Source of the DNA: Bubalus kerabau
Lineage: Eukaryota; Chordata; Mammalia; Artiodactyla; Bovidae
Direction of reading: 5' to 3'
Length of the DNA stretch: 64,000 nt
Assembly (NCBI RefSeq): GCF_029407905.1
Contig: NC_073628.1
Coordinates: 12,925,501-12,989,500, forward strand
Part shown: positions 34,531 through 47,729 of the stretch, in pieces
How positions within the stretch are numbered: position 1 is the first letter of the stretch
Layout: every line of letters starts with the position of its first letter
The notes under the pieces: generated by a model
Seen by the model: the letters and a program-made list of their open reading frames with translations, nothing else
Told to the model about the DNA's origin: nothing
Databases searched by the model: none
Position numbers and translations under genes: made by a program

Positions 34531-36126
34531 ATGACAAGAATACACAGAAGCACTGTGCAAAAAAAAGATCTTCACGACGCAGATAATCACAATGGTGTGA
34601 TCACTGACCTAGAGCCAGACAACCTGGAATGTGAAGTCAAGTGGGCCTTAGAAAGCATCACTACGAACAAAGCTAGTGGAGGTGATGGAATTCCAGTTCA
34701 GCTCTTCCAAATCCTGAAAGATGATGCTGTGAAAGTGCTGTGCTCAATATACCAGCAAATTTGGAAAACTCAGCCGTGGCCACAGGACTGGAAAAGGTCA
34801 GTTTTCATTCCAATCCCAAAGAAAGGCAATGCCAAAGAATGCTCAAACTACCACACAATTGCAGTCATCTCACATGCTAGTAAAGTCATGCTCAAAATTC
34901 TCCAAGCCAGGCTTCAGCAATATGAGTACCATGAACTTCCTGATGTTCAAGCTGGTTTTAGAAAAGGCAGAGGAACCAGAGATCAAATTGCCAACATCCG
35001 CTGGATCATAGAAAAAGCAAGGGAGTTCCAGAAAAGCATCTATTTCTGCCTTATTGACTATGCCAAAGCCTTTGACTGTGTGGATCACAATAAACTGTGG
35101 AAAATTCTTCAAGAGATGGGAATACCAGACCACCTGATCTGCCTCTTGAGAAATTTGTATGCAGGTCAGGAAGCAACAGTTAGAACTGGACATGGAACAA
35201 CAGAGTGGTTCCAAATAGTAAATGGAGTTCGTCAAGGCTGTACATTGTCACCCTTCTTATTTAACTTATATGCAGAGTACATCATGAGAAACGCTGGACT
35301 GGAAGAAACACAAACTGGAATCAAGATTGCCAGGAGAAATATCAATAACCTCAGATATGCAGATGACACCACTCTTATGGCAGACAGTGAAGAGGAACTA
35401 AAAAGCCTCTTGATGAAAGTGAAAGTGGAGAGTGAAAAAGTTGGCTTAAAGCTCAACATTCAGAAAACAAAGATCATGGCATCCGATCCCACCACTTCAT
35501 GGGAAATAGATGGGGAAACAGTGGAAACAGTGTCAGACTTTATTTTTCTGGGCTCCAAAATCACTGCAGATCGTGACTGCAGCCATGAAATTAAAAGACG
35601 CTTACTCCTTGGAAGGAAAGTTATGACCAACCTAGATAGCATATTCAAGCGCAGAGTCATTACTTTGCCAACAAAGGTCTGTCTAGTCAAGGCTATGGTT
35701 TTTCCAGTGTTCATGTATGGATGTGAGAGTTGGACTGTGAAGAAGGCTGAGCGCCGAAGAATTGATGCTTTTGAACTGTGGTGTTGGAGAAGACTCTTGA
35801 GAATCCCTTGGACTGCAAGGAGATCCAACCAGTCCATTCTGAAGGAGATCAGCCCTGGGATTACTTTGGAAGGAATAATGCTAAAGCTGAAACTCCAGTA
35901 CTTTGGCCACCTCATGCGAAGAGTTGACTCATTGGAAAAGACTCTGATGCTGGGAGGGATTGGGGGCAGGAAGAGAATGGGACGACAGACGATGAGATGG
36001 CTGGATGGCATCGCTGACTCGATGGACATGAGTCTCTGTGAATTCCGGGAGTTGGTGATGGACAGGGAGGCCTGGCCTGCTGCGATTCATGGGGTTGCAA
36101 AGAGTAGGACACGACTGAGCGACTGA
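34531..36126 (+). CDS. BovB reverse transcriptase/ORF2 C-terminal frame, 531 codons intact
   Basis: This is the longest open frame in the window. It covers the RT fingers/palm (IPIPKKGNAKEC near residue 95, AGFRKGRGTRDQ, FCLIDYAKAFDCVDH with the first catalytic Asp), the YADD box at residues 276-279 (35356-35367) and the C-terminal region ending in KSRTRLSD. The ATG at 34531 is only the first Met of the shifted frame, not a natural start. RT in an active element copies element RNA at a nicked target. Here it is severed from the endonuclease by stops and a 2-nt A-run expansion, so it is a remnant despite its length. Confidence 0.85.
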   Translation: MTRIHRSTVQKKDLHDADNHNGVITDLEPDNLECEVKWALESITTNKASGGDGIPVQLFQILKDDAVKVLCSIYQQIWKTQPWPQDWKRSVFIPIPKKGNAKECSNYHTIAVISHASKVMLKILQARLQQYEYHELPDVQAGFRKGRGTRDQIANIRWIIEKAREFQKSIYFCLIDYAKAFDCVDHNKLWKILQEMGIPDHLICLLRNLYAGQEATVRTGHGTTEWFQIVNGVRQGCTLSPFLFNLYAEYIMRNAGLEETQTGIKIARRNINNLRYADDTTLMADSEEELKSLLMKVKVESEKVGLKLNIQKTKIMASDPTTSWEIDGETVETVSDFIFLGSKITADRDCSHEIKRRLLLGRKVMTNLDSIFKRRVITLPTKVCLVKAMVFPVFMYGCESWTVKKAERRRIDAFELWCWRRLLRIPWTARRSNQSILKEISPGITLEGIMLKLKLQYFGHLMRRVDSLEKTLMLGGIGGRKRMGRQTMRWLDGIADSMDMSLCEFRELVMDREAWPAAIHGVAKSRTRLSD

Positions 36127-36294
36127 TCTGATCTATATGTTATGTGTGAGCCTCTTTTTCTAGGCACTGAAAGGCTTACTTCAAAATATTAGTTTCAATT
36201 ACTGTCTTGCTTTTACCTTTTAACATACATACTATTCTGTCACAATAACAGAAACAGTATGAAGAATAATAAATTGTTGAATTATTGCTAACCA

Positions 36295-39200
36295 CAGCTG
36301 CAATGGTGGTGCAGATGCATGGCGGCTGCAACAGGAGTGCTGATGCAAGGTGTAGAGAAACTACCTCACATCTACATCAGAGGTGGCAGCCGAGAGGAGC
36401 TACCCTACTTCCAAGGTAAGGAGTAGCGGCTGCACTTTGCTGGAGCAATAGTGAAGAGATACCCCACATCCAAGGTAAGAGAAACCCAAGTAAGATGGTA
36501 GGCACTTAGAGAGGGCATCAGAGGGCATACAGACTGAAACCACAATCACAGACAACTAGCCAATCTGTCACACGGACCACAACCTTGTCTAACTCAATGG
36601 AACTAAGCCATGCCATGTATGACCACCCAAGATGGACGGGTCATGTTGGAGAGATCTGACAGGATGTGGTCCATTGGAGAAGGGAATGGAAAACCAGTTC
36701 AGTATTCTTGCCTTGAGAGCCTCATGAACAGTAGGATAAGGCAAAAAGATAGGACACTGCAAGATGAACTTCCCAGGTCAGTAGGCACCCAATATGCTAC
36801 TGAAGATCAGTGGAGAAACAACTCCAGAAATAATGAAGGGGTGGAGCTAAAGCAAAGGCAACACCCAGTTTTGGGTGGGGCTTTGATAGAAGCAAGATTC
36901 GATGCTGTAGAGAGGAATATTGCATAGGAACCTGGATTGTTAGGTCCATGAATCAAGGCAAATTGGAAGTGGTCAAACAGGTGATAACAAGCGTGAATAT
37001 AGACATTCTAGGAATCAGTGAACTAAGATGGACTGGAATGGGTGTGTTTAACTCAGACGACCATAATATTTACTTCTGTGTGCAGGAATCCCTTAGAAGA
37101 ATTGGAGTAGACATCATAGTCAACAAAGGATTCTGAAATGCAGTACTTGGATACAATCTCAAAAATGACAGTATGATCTCTGTTTGTTTCCAAGGCAAAC
37201 CATTCAATATCACGGTAATCCAAGTCTATGCCACGATCAGTAATACTGAAGAAGCTGAAGTTGAACACATCTATGAAGACCTACAAGAGCTTTTATAAAA
37301 CACCCAAAAAAGGTGTAATTTTCATTATAGGGGACTAGAATGCAAAAGCAGAAGTCAAGAATGACCAGGAGTAACACACAAATTTGTCCTTGGAGTACAT
37401 AATGAAGCAGGGCAAAGGCTAATAGAGTTCTGCCAAGAGAACACACTGGTCATCTTCCAACAACACAAGAGTAGACTCTACACATGAACATAACCAAATG
37501 GTCGACACCAAAATCAGATTGATTATATTCTTTGCAGCCAAAGATGGAGAAGCTCTATACAGTCAGGAAAAACAAGACCAGGAGCTGACTGTGGCTCAAA
37601 TCATGAACTCCTTATTGCCAAATTCAGACTGAAATTTTAGAAAGTGGGGAAAAGCACTAGACCATCAGGTATGACCTAAATTAAATCCCTTATGATTATA
37701 CAGTGGAAGTGAGAAATATATTTAAGGGACTAGAGCTAACAGACAGAGTGCCTGATGAACTATGGACGGAGGTTCATGACATTGTACAGGAGACAGGGAT
37801 AAAGACCATCCCCAAGAAAAAGAAATGCAAAAAAGCAAAATGGCTGTCTGAGAAGGCCTTACAGATAGCTGTGAAAAGAAGGGAAGAAAAAAGCAAAGGA
37901 CAAAAGCAAAGATATACCTATTTGAATGCAGAGTTCCAACGAATAGCAAGGAGAGATAAGAAAGCCTTTCTCAGTGATCAATGCAAAGAAATAGAGGAAA
38001 ACAATAGAATGGGAAAGACTAGAGATCACTTCAGGAAAATTAGAGATACCAAGGGAATATTCCATGCAAAGATGAGCTCCATAAAAGACAGAAATGATAT
38101 GGACCTAACAGAAGCAGAAGATATTAAGCAGAGGTGACAAGAGTACAACGAACTGTACAAAAAAGATCTTCACGACCAAGATAATCACGATGGTGTGATC
38201 ACTCACCTAGAGCCAAACATCCTGGAATGTGAAGTCAAATGGTCCTTAGGAAGCATCACTACGAACAAAGCTAGTGAAGGTGATGGAATTCCAGTTGAGC
38301 TCTTTCAAATCCTGAAAGATGATGCTGTGAAAGTGCTGCACTCAATATGTCAGCAAATTTGGAAACTCAGCAGTGGCCACAGGACTGGAAAAGTTTAGTT
38401 TTCATTCCAATCCCAAAGAAAGGCAGTACCAAAGAATGCTCAGTCTACAGCACAATTGCACTCATCTCACACGCTAGTAAAGTAATGCTTAAAATTCTCC
38501 AAGCCAGGCTTCAGCAGTATGTGAACCATGAACTTCCAGATGATCAAGCTGGTTTTAGAAAAGGCAGAGGAACCAGAGATCGTACTGCCAACATCCAGTG
38601 CATTATCAAAAACCAAGAAATTCCAGGAAAAGACCTAGTTTTGCTTTAGTGACTATTCTAAAGCCTTTGACTGTGTTGAGCACAATACAATGTGGAAATT
38701 TCTTAAAGTGTTGGGAATACCAGACTACCTGACTTGCCTATTGAGAAACCTGTAAGCAGGTCAGGAATCAACAGTTATAACTGGACATGGAAAAACAGAC
38801 TGGTTCCAAATAGGAAAGGAGTATGTCAAGACTGTATATTTTCACTCTGCTTATTTAACTTATATGCAGAGTTCATTATGAAAACGCTAGGCTGGAGGAA
38901 GCACAGGCGGGAATCAAGATTGCTGGAAGTAGTATCCATAGCCTCAGATATGCAGATGACACCACCCTATTGCATAAAGTGAAGAAGAATAAAGAACTTC
39001 CTCATGAAGGTGAAAGAGGGGAGTGAAAAAGTTGGCTTAAAGCTCAACATTTAGAAAACTAACATCACAGCATCCGGTCCCATCACTTCATGGCCAATAG
39101 ATAGGTAAACAGTGAAGACAGTGGTTGATTTCATTTTTCTGGGCTCCAAAATCACTGCAGATGGTGATTGAAGCCATGAAATTAAAAAATGCTTACATCT

Positions 39201-39727
39201 TGAAAGGAAAGTTGACACCAATCTAGACAGCATATTAAAAAGCAGAGACATTACTATGTCAACAAAGTCCGTGTAGTCAAGGCTATGGTTTTTCCAGTGG
39301 TCATGTATGGATGTGTGAGTTGGACTATAAAGAAAGCTGAGCCCCAAAGAATTGATGCTTTTGAACAGTGGTGTTGGAGAAGACTCTTGAGTGTTCTTTG
39401 GACTACAAGGAGACCCATCCAGTCCATCCTAAGGGAAATCAGTCCTGAATGTTCACTGTAAGGACTGATGCTGAAGCTGAAACTCCAAAGCTTTGGCTAC
39501 CTGTTACAAAGAGCTGACTCATTTGAAAAGACCCTGATGTTGAGAAAGATGGAGGGCAGGAGGAGAAGGGGATGACAGAGGATGAGGTGGTTGGATGGCA
39601 TCACCAACTCAATGGAACTGAGTATGTATGGACTTTGGGAGTTGGTGATGGACGAGAAAGCCTTATGTGCTGCCGTTCAATGGCTCATAAAGAGTTGGAC
39701 ACGACTGAGCGACTGAACTGAACTGAA
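36295..39727 (+). mobile_element. Second sense BovB LINE, older and multiply broken (BovB no. 2)
   Basis: It begins with a shortened GC-rich leader and runs through endonuclease (36948-37600), linker (37703-38137), RT (38195-38982) and the C-terminal region to the 3' terminus ending GACTGAACTGAACTGAAG at about 39727. Frames are broken repeatedly: the RT is split across 38195-38398, 38347-38649 and 38734-38982, and the catalytic Tyr-Ala-Asp-Asp text persists near 38950. It lies head-to-tail about 160 nt after BovB no. 1. Confidence 0.88.
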
Positions 39728-42014
39728 GTTGTTGAATATAGTTTCAGATTTCTTTCCTTGTTTTCTTTTTTTTAATTTAAATTTATTTTAATTGGAGGCT
39801 AATTACTTTACACTATTGTATTTGTTTTGCCATACATCAACATTAATCCACAATGGGTGTACACATGTTCCCCATCCTAAACCCCCCTCCCACATCCCTC
39901 CCTGTACCATCCCTCTGGGTCATCCCAGTGCACCAGCCCCAAGCATCCTGTATCCTGCATCGAACCTGGACTGGCGATTAGTTCTTATATGATATTATAC
40001 ATGTTTCAATGCCATTCTCACAAATCATCCCACCCTCTCCCTCTCCCAAAGAGTCCAAAAGATTGTTCTAAACATCTGTGTCTCTTTTGCTGTCTCGCAT
40101 ACAGGGTTATCGTTATCATCTTTCTAAATTCCATATATATGTGTTAGTATACTGCATTGGTGTTTTTCTTTCTGGCTTACTTCACTCTGTATAACAGGCT
40201 CCAGTTTCATCCACCTCATTAGAACTGTTTCAAATGTATTCTTTTTAATGGCTGAGTAATACTCCGTTGTGTATATGTACCACAGCTTTCGTATCCATTC
40301 ATCTGCTGATGGACATCTATGTTGCTTCCATGTCCTGGCTATTATATACAGTGCTGTGATGAACACTGGGGTACACGTGTCTCTTTCCCTTCTGGTTTCC
40401 TCGGTGTGTATGCCCAGCAGTGGGATTTCAGGGTCATAAGGCAGTTCTATTTCCAGTTTTTTAAGGAATCTCCACACTGTTCTCCATAGTGGCTGTACTA
40501 GTTTGCATTCCCACCAACAGTGTAAGAGGATTCCCTTTTCTCCACACCCTCTCTAGCATTTATTTCTTGTAGACTTTTGGATCGCAGCCAATCTGTCTGG
40601 CGTGAAATGATACCTCATTGTGGTTTTGATTTGCATTTCTCTGATAATGAGCGTTTCTTTTTTTTTTTTTTTCATGTGTTTGTTAGTCATCTGTATTCTT
40701 CTTTGGAGAAATGTCTATTTATTTCTTTGGCCCATTTTTAGCTTGGGTAGTTTATTTTTCTGGAATTGAGCTGACTATGTTGCATGTATATTTTTGAGAT
40801 TAGTTGTTTGTCAGTTCCTTCTTTTGCTATTATTTTCTCCCATTCCAAATGCTCTCTTTCACCTTGCTTATAGTTTCCTTTGTTGTGCAGAAGCTTTTAA
40901 TTTTAATTAGGTCCCATTTGTTTATTTTGCTTTTATTTCCAGTATACTGGGAGGTGGGTCATAGAGGATCCTGCTGTGATTTATGTAGGAAAATGTTTTG
41001 CCTATGTTCTCCTCTAGGAGTTTTATAGTTTCTGGTCTTACATTTAAACCTTTAATCCATTTTGAGTTTATTTTTATGTATGGTGTTAGAAAGTGTTCTA
41101 GTCTCAATCTTTTACAAGTGGTTGACCAGTTTTTCCAAGACCACTTGTTAAAGAGATTATCTTTTCTCCATTGTATATTCTTGCCTCCTTTGTCAAAGAT
41201 AAGGTGTCCATAGGTGTGTGGATTTATCTCTGGCCTTTCTATTTTGTTCCATTGATCTATATTTCTGTCTTTGTGCCAGTACCATACTCTCTTGATGACT
41301 GTGGCTTTGAAGTAGGGCCTTTAGTCAGGCTGTGATTCCTCCAGTTCCATTCTTCTTTTTCAAGATTGCTTTGGCTATTCGAGTTGTTTTTTTTTTTTTT
41401 TTTTTTGTATTTCCATACAAATTGTGAAATTATTTGTTCTAGCTCTGTGATAAATACCGTTGGTAGTTTGATAGGGATTGCATTGAATCTATAGATTGGT
41501 TTGGGTGGTATACTCATTTTCACTATATTGATTTTTTCTGATCCATGAACCCAGTATATTTCTCCATCTATTAGTGTCCTCTTTGATTTATTTCACCAGT
41601 GATTTATAGTTTTCTATATATAAGTTTAATTTCTTTAGGTAGATATATTCCTAAGTATTTTATTCTTTTAATTGCAATGGTGAATGGAATTGTTTCCTTA
41701 ATTTCTTTTTCGATTTTCTCATTATTAGTGTATAGGAATGCAAGGGATTTCTGTGTGTTGATTTTATATCATGCAACTTTACTATATTCATTGATTAGCT
41801 CTAGTAATTTTCTGGTGGAGTCTTTAGGGTTTTCTATGTATAGGATCATGTCATCTGCAAACAGTGAGAGTTTTACTTCTTCTTTTCCAATATGGATTCC
41901 TTTTATTTCTTTTTCTGCTCTGGTTGCTGTGGCCAAAACTTCCAAAACTATATTGAATAGTAGTGGTGAAAGTGGGCACCCTTGTCTTGTTCCTGACCTT
42001 AGGGGAAATGCTTT

Positions 42015-42353
42015 CTATTTTTCACCATTGAAGGTAATGTTTGCTGTGGGTTTGTCATGCATATATTTTACTATGTTAAGGTACGTTCCTTCTCTTCCTA
42101 TTTTCTGGAGAGTTTTTATCATAAATGGATATTGAATATTGTCAAAGTCTTTCTCTGGATCTATTGAGATAATCATATGGCTTTTATTTTTCAATTTTTT
42201 AATGTTGTGTATTACATTGATTGATTTGCAGATACTGAAGAATCCTTGCATCCCTGGGGTAAAGCCCACTTGGCCATGGCGTATGATCTTTTTAATGTGT
42301 TGTTGGATTCTGATTGCTAGAATTCTGTTAAGGATTTTTGCATGTATGTTCAT
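42015..42353 (-). pseudogene. L1 ORF2 reverse transcriptase fragment (L1 no. 2)
   Basis: The 112-codon frame carries the L1 RT text NIHAKILNRILA, GQVGFTPGMQGFF and a decayed ISIDPEKDFD (normally IDAEKAFD, containing the first catalytic Asp). The Asp-Asp box lies further along in another frame at 41850-41861. Confidence 0.75.
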
Positions 42354-43480
42354 CAGTGATATTGGCCTGTAGTTTTCTTTTTTGTGTCATCTTTGTCAGG
42401 TTTTCATATTAGGGTGATAATGGCCTCATAGAATTAGAGTGGAGATGTACCTTCCTCTGCAATTTTCTGGAAGAATTTAAGTAGGATAGGTGTTAGCTCT
42501 TCTCTAAATTTTTGGTAGAATTCAGCTGTGAAGCCGTCTGGACCTGGGCTTTTTTTTTGCTGGAAGATTTCTGATTGCAGTTTCAATTTCTATGCTTGTG
42601 ATGGGTCTGTTAAGCTTTTCTATTTCTTCCCAGTTTAGTTTTGGAAAGTTGTACTTTTTTAAGAATTTGTCCACTTCTTCCAAGTTGTCCATTTTATTGG
42701 CATATAATTGCTAATAGTAGTCTCTTATGATCCTTTGTATTCTGTGTTGTCTGTTGTGATCTCTCCATTTTCATTTCTAATTTTATTGATTTGATTTTTC
42801 TCCTGTTGTTTCTTGATGAGACTGGCTAATGGTTTGTCAACTTCATTTATCCTTTCAAAGAACCAGCTTTTGGCTTTGTTGATTTTTGCTATGGTCTCTT
42901 TTGTTTCTTTTGCATTTATTTCTGCCCTAATTTTTAAGATTTCTTTCCTTATACTCACCTGGGGGTTCTTCATTTTTTCCTTTTCTAGTTGCTTTAGGTT
43001 TAGAGTTAGGTTATTTGTTTGCTTTTGTTCTTATTTCTTGAGGTATGCCTGCATTGCTATGAACTTTCCCCTTAGCACTGATTTCAGTGTCCCACAGGTT
43101 TTGGGTTGTTGTGTTTTCATTTTCATTTGTTTCTGTGAATGTTTTGATTTCTTTTTTGATTTCTTCTGTGATTTGTTGGTTATTCAGCAGTGTGTTGTTC
43201 AGCCTCCATATGTTGGAATTTTTAATAGTTTTCCTCCTGTAATTGAGATCTAATCTTACTGTATTGTGGTCAGAAAAGACGCTTGGGAACGATTTCAATT
43301 TTTTTTTACTTTACCAAGGCTAGATTTATGGCCTAGGATGTGATCTATCCTGGAAAAAGTTCCGTGTGCGCTTGAGAAAAAGGTGAAATTCATTGTTTTG
43401 TGTTGAAATGTCCTATAAATATCAATTAGGTTTAACTGGTCTATTGTATAATTTAAAGTTTGTGTTTCCTTGTTAATTTT

Positions 43481-43951
43481 CTATTTAGTTGATCTATCCA
43501 TAGGTGTGAGTGGGGTATTAAAGTCTCCCACTATTGTGTTATTGTTAATTTCCCCTTTCATACTTGTTAGCATTTGTCTTACATTTTGTGGTGCTCCTAT
43601 GTTGGGTGCATATATATTTATAATTGGTATATCTTCTTCTTGGATTGATCCTTTGATCATTATGTAGTGTCCTTCTTTGGCTCTTTTCACAGCCTTTGTT
43701 TTAACGTCTATTTTATCTGATATGAGGATTGCTAATCCTGCTTTCTTTAGGTCTCTATTTGCATAGAATATCTTTTTCCATCCCTTCAGTTTCAGTTTGA
43801 ATGTGTCCCTTGTTTCGAGGCGAGTCTCTTGTAGACAACATATATAGGGGTCTTGTTTTTGTATCCATTCAGCCAGTCTTTGTCTTTTGGTTGGGGCATT
43901 CAACCCATTTATGTTTAAGGTAATTATTGATAAGTACAATCCCATTGCCAT
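43481..43951 (-). pseudogene. L1 ORF2 endonuclease fragment (L1 no. 2)
   Basis: The 156-codon frame begins near the natural ORF2 start (MAMGLYLSIITLNINGLNAP) and contains LQETRLE and GDFNTPL. It ends at a stop before the SDH motif, which survives in a separate frame (43011-43298). Confidence 0.78.
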
Positions 43952-44002
43952 TTACTTTACTGTTTTGGGTTTGAGTTTATACACCCTTTTTGTGTTTCCT
44001 GT

Positions 44003-44338
44003 CTAGATAATATCCTTTAGCATTTGTTGGAGAGCTGGATTGGTGGTTCTGAATTCTCTCAGCTTTTGCTTGTCTGTAAAGCTTTTGATTTCTCCTTCAT
44101 ATTTGAATGAGATCCCTGCTGGGTACAGTAATCTGGGCTGTAGGTTATTTTCTTTCATCCATTTAAGTTTATCTTGCCATTCCCTCCTGGTCTGAGGACT
44201 TTCTATTGAAAGATCAGCTGTTATCCTTTGGGAATCCCCTTGTGTGTTATTTGTTGTTTTTCCCTTAATGCTTTTAATATTTGTTCTTTGTGTTTGATAT
44301 TTGTTAAATTGACTAATATGTGTTTTGGTGTGTTTCAC
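44003..44338 (-). pseudogene. L1 ORF1 C-terminal fragment (L1 no. 2)
   Basis: The 111-codon frame corresponds to 16083-16409 of L1 no. 1 (ITADLSIESPQTRREW, RLLYPAGISF). The N-terminal half of ORF1 upstream (44340-44945) is frame-broken. Confidence 0.72.
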
Positions 44339-45466
44339 CTTGGGTTTATCCTGTTTGAGACTCTCTGGGTTTCTTGGGCTTTAGTTATTATTTCCTTCCT
44401 CATTTTAGGGAAGTTTTCAACTATTATCTCCTCAAGTATTTTCTCATGGTCTTTCTTTTTATCTTCTTCTTCTGGGACGCCTATGCTTCGAATGTTGGAG
44501 CATTTAATATTCTCCTGAAGGTCTCTGAAATTGTCCTCATTTCTTTTAATTCGATTTTATTTTTTCCTCCCTGATTCATTTATTTCTACCATTCTATCTC
44601 CTACTTCACTGATCCTATCTTCTGCCTCCATTATTCTACTATTTGTTGCCTCCAGAGAGTTTTTGATCACATCTATTCTATTATTCATTATATATTAACT
44701 CTTTTTTATTTCTTCTAGGTCCTTGTTAAACCTTTCTTCCATCTTCTCAGTCCTTGTCTCCAGGTTACTTATCTGTGATTCCATTTTGATTTCAAGATTT
44801 TGGATCATTTTCACTATCATTATTCAGAATTCTTTATCTGGTAGATTCCCCATCTCTTCCTCTTTTGTTTGGTTTGATGGACATTTCTCCTTTTCCTGTA
44901 CCTGGTGGGTATTCGTCTGTCTCTTAATCTTGTTTATATTGCTGAGTTTAGGGTGGCCTTTCTGTATTCTGGCAGTTTGTGGAGTTCTCTTTATTGTGGA
45001 GTTTCCTTACCGTGGGTGGAGTTGTACAGGTGGCTTGTCAAGGTTTCCTGGTTAGGGAAGCTTGTGTCGGTGTTCTGGGGGGTGGGGGGTGGAGCTGAAT
45101 TTCTTCTCTCTGGAGTACAATGAAGTGTCCAGTAATGAGTTATGAGATGTCAATGGTTTAGGAGTAACTTTTGGCAGCCTGTATATTGAAGCTCAGGGCT
45201 GTGTTCCTGTGTTGCTGGAGAATTTGTGTGGTATGTCTTGCTCTGGAACTTGTTGGCCCTTGAGTGGTGTTTGGTTTCAGTGTAGGTATGGAGGTGATTG
45301 ATTAGTTCCTGTCGATTAGCGTTCCTTAGAGTCAGGAATTCTCTGGTGTTCTCAGGATTTGGACTTAAGCCTCCTGCGTCTGGTTTTCAGTCTTATTCTT
45401 ACAGTAGTCTCAAGACATCTCCTTCTACACAGCACCATTGATAAAACATCTATGCTAAAGATGAAA

Positions 45467-45900
45467 AGTTTCTCCACAGTGAGGGACATCCAGAGAGGTT
45501 CACAGAGTTACATGGAGAAGAGAAGAGGGAGGAGGGATTTAGAGGTGACCCAAATGAGATGAGGTGGAATCAAAAGAGGAGAGAGCAAGGTAGCCAGTAA
45601 TCACTTCCTTATGTGCGCTCTGCAGCCTGGACTGCTTAGAGATGTTCACATAGTTATACAGAGAAGAGAAGAGGAAGGAAGGAGGCAGAAGGTGGCCAGG
45701 AAGATAAAAGGCGGGGAATCAAAAGGAGAGAGAAAGATCCAGCTAGTAAACAGTTCCCTATGTGTTCTCCACCGTCTGGAACACTCTGCTGATTGACAGA
45801 GTTGAGTAGACAAGAGAAGGGGGAGGAAGGAGACAGAGGCGGCCTGGTGGAGAAAAAGGAGAGTTCAAAGGGAGAGAGAGCAGTCAAGCCAGTAATCTCG
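45467..45900 (-). repeat. L1 no. 2 5'UTR monomer array, three ~145-nt units
   Basis: Units start near 45467, 45612 and 45761. They share TCCAC-GTCTGGA, ACAGAGTT and the purine-rich GAGAAGAGAAGAGG core with the units of L1 no. 1. Confidence 0.7.
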
Positions 45901-47729
45901 CTCCCAAGTAAAAATGGGGACTGAAGATTGGGTTCTCAAAGGTACAAAATTGATAACAAATACCAAAAAGCAAAGATTAAAAATATAGACTAGAGGTTGG
46001 ATTTTCAAAAATACAATAATAAAGAAAAGAAGAAGAAGAAGAAAAAAAAAATAAAACAAGATAAATTCACAAAAATTATAAATATATATATGAAGTTTGC
46101 TTTAAAAAATAGGGTCTTTTTTTTTGGAAAGTAATGGTTATAAAAATGAAAATTAAAGGAGTAGTAGAGAACTTAAAGTTTAAAAAAAATTAAAAAATGA
46201 TCATAAAAATAGTAAAAATATATCTAGGACTTTCTCTGTTGTTGTTGTGGACAGTGTGGGGTCAGTTCATTTTTGGATAGTTCCTTGGTCTGGCTTATAT
46301 TTCTCAAAATCTATAGGCCCATTCCTATGTAGTTGGTACTAACTACAGGATTTTAATCTATTGCACCTGTCACTTCCAAGGCGGTTCCTTCTGTTATAGC
46401 TTCTTCTGTTTGCTGGTCTCTTCAGTGTCTGATTTCTGCCCTGATACAAGCGGGGAGGTGGTGGACACTTTTTTTAGGCTCACTTGTTCAGTCGCACTGT
46501 GGGGAGGGAGGGATGCTGCAAACAAATAACACTGGCATGTGTTTGCAGTTCCTCAGCCACACTGGGCCTGCCCCTGCTCATGGCGCATGTGCCCTCCATT
46601 CCCACACTGCTCAGGCTGTAGAATGCTCTGCTGGGAACCATTCGAGGCCAGCCCTGGGCTGCACGCACCTCCCAGGTCTAAGCCACTCAGGTTCAGGCAC
46701 TCAGGTAGTTCTCAGAGGCACAGACTCAGTTGGGACTGCGTTTTGTGCCCTTCCCAGGTCGGAGCAGCTCAGGTGATGAGGTGTTTGTTGAATGCGGTCA
46801 CTGTGACTTATCACCTCCCCTGTCCCTGAAGCTCAGTTTTCTGGGAGTACAACCAGTGCACCTTCTCAGGTGGATGTTGACCGTCCCGAGCCCCAAGAAG
46901 TCTTAGTTAGCAAACAAGGCTGTTTGCAGTTTGGTAGAGAATGCCTTTCTGGGGCTGCGATTGGCCCCTTCCAGCTCTGGCTGCCTGTCACTTGAAGGGG
47001 ATGGTCTGCAGTGGGCTAGTTCTGTTCAGTCCTTTGTTCTGTGTGTGGGCCTGGTGGAGTCTTAGGTTAGGGCTTTGCACGTGGTAGCTATCCCGCAGTC
47101 TGGTTTGCTAGCCCAAGTTAGTTTGCTCAGATTGCCATCGGGGCATTCAGGCCCGGTCTTTACTCTAAGCAATGCAGCCTGCATCTCTCTGCCCAGTCCC
47201 CTCTTGCTAGTGGCGGGTGCAGGCGTCTGCGCTGCTTCTCCACTGGGGGAGTTACCATTGGACTTGTAACCTGTGGATTTTAAATATTTATTTATTTTTC
47301 CTCCCTGTTATGTTGCCCTCTGTACATCCAAGGCTTGCCACGGACTCGGCAGTGAGAGTGTTTCCTGGCGTTTGGAAACTTCTCTGTTTTTAAGACTCCC
47401 TTCCAGGGAAGGAGCTCTGTCCCTACCTCTTTTGTCTCTTTTTGGTCTTTTATATTTTTTCCAACCTCCTTTTGAAGACAATGGGCTGCTTTTCTGGGTG
47501 CCTGATGTCCTCTGCAGGCATTCAGAAGTTGTTTTGTGGAATTTACTCAGCGTTTAAATGTTCTTTTGAAGAATTTGTGGTGGAGAAAGTGGTTTCCCCA
47601 TCCTATTCCTCCAACATCTTAAGAGCACCCCCCCTCCTTTTTTTTCTTTTGGTTTTCTTTGGTTTTGTTTTAGATGGGCAGTATTCTTTTTTTTTTTTTT
47701 TCTTCTTGTTTTATATCTTTTTATTGAAA

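Larger units (their letters stand above)
32250..36135 (+). mobile_element. Near full-length sense BovB LINE (BovB no. 1)
   Basis: The element has a GC-rich tandem-repeat leader (32275-32790), an upstream open frame (32804-33241), an APE-type endonuclease (33251-about 33990), a linker, the reverse transcriptase and C-terminal region (34531-36126) and the BovB 3' end. ORF2 lies in one frame from 33251 to about 34558, broken by stops at 33515, 33815, 34292, 34514 and 34532. An A run at 34559-34566 is 2 nt longer than the copy at 38160 shows, which shifts the remaining 531 codons to another frame. It is immediately followed by a second BovB in the same orientation. Confidence 0.9.
39765..47635 (-). 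mobile_element. Near full-length antisense L1 LINE (L1 no. 2)
   Basis: Plus-strand order runs from the L1 3'UTR (39765-40130) through ORF2 C-terminus (40124-41107), RT (41523-42353), endonuclease (43011-43951), ORF1 (44003-45055) and 5'UTR monomers (45467-45900) to the 5' end near 47635. The catalytic Phe-Ala-Asp-Asp text is on the minus strand at 41850-41861. Frameshifts and stops occur throughout both ORFs. It retains the ~1.1 kb ORF2 core that L1 no. 1 has lost. Confidence 0.87.

Noticed and set aside
35460..36029. 189-codon minus-strand open frame
   Set aside because: Shadow of the BovB ORF2 frame on the plus strand.
41599..42135. 178-codon plus-strand open frame with membrane-protein-like composition
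   Set aside because: It is the complement of the L1 RT region; the hydrophobic look comes from reverse-reading A-rich codons.
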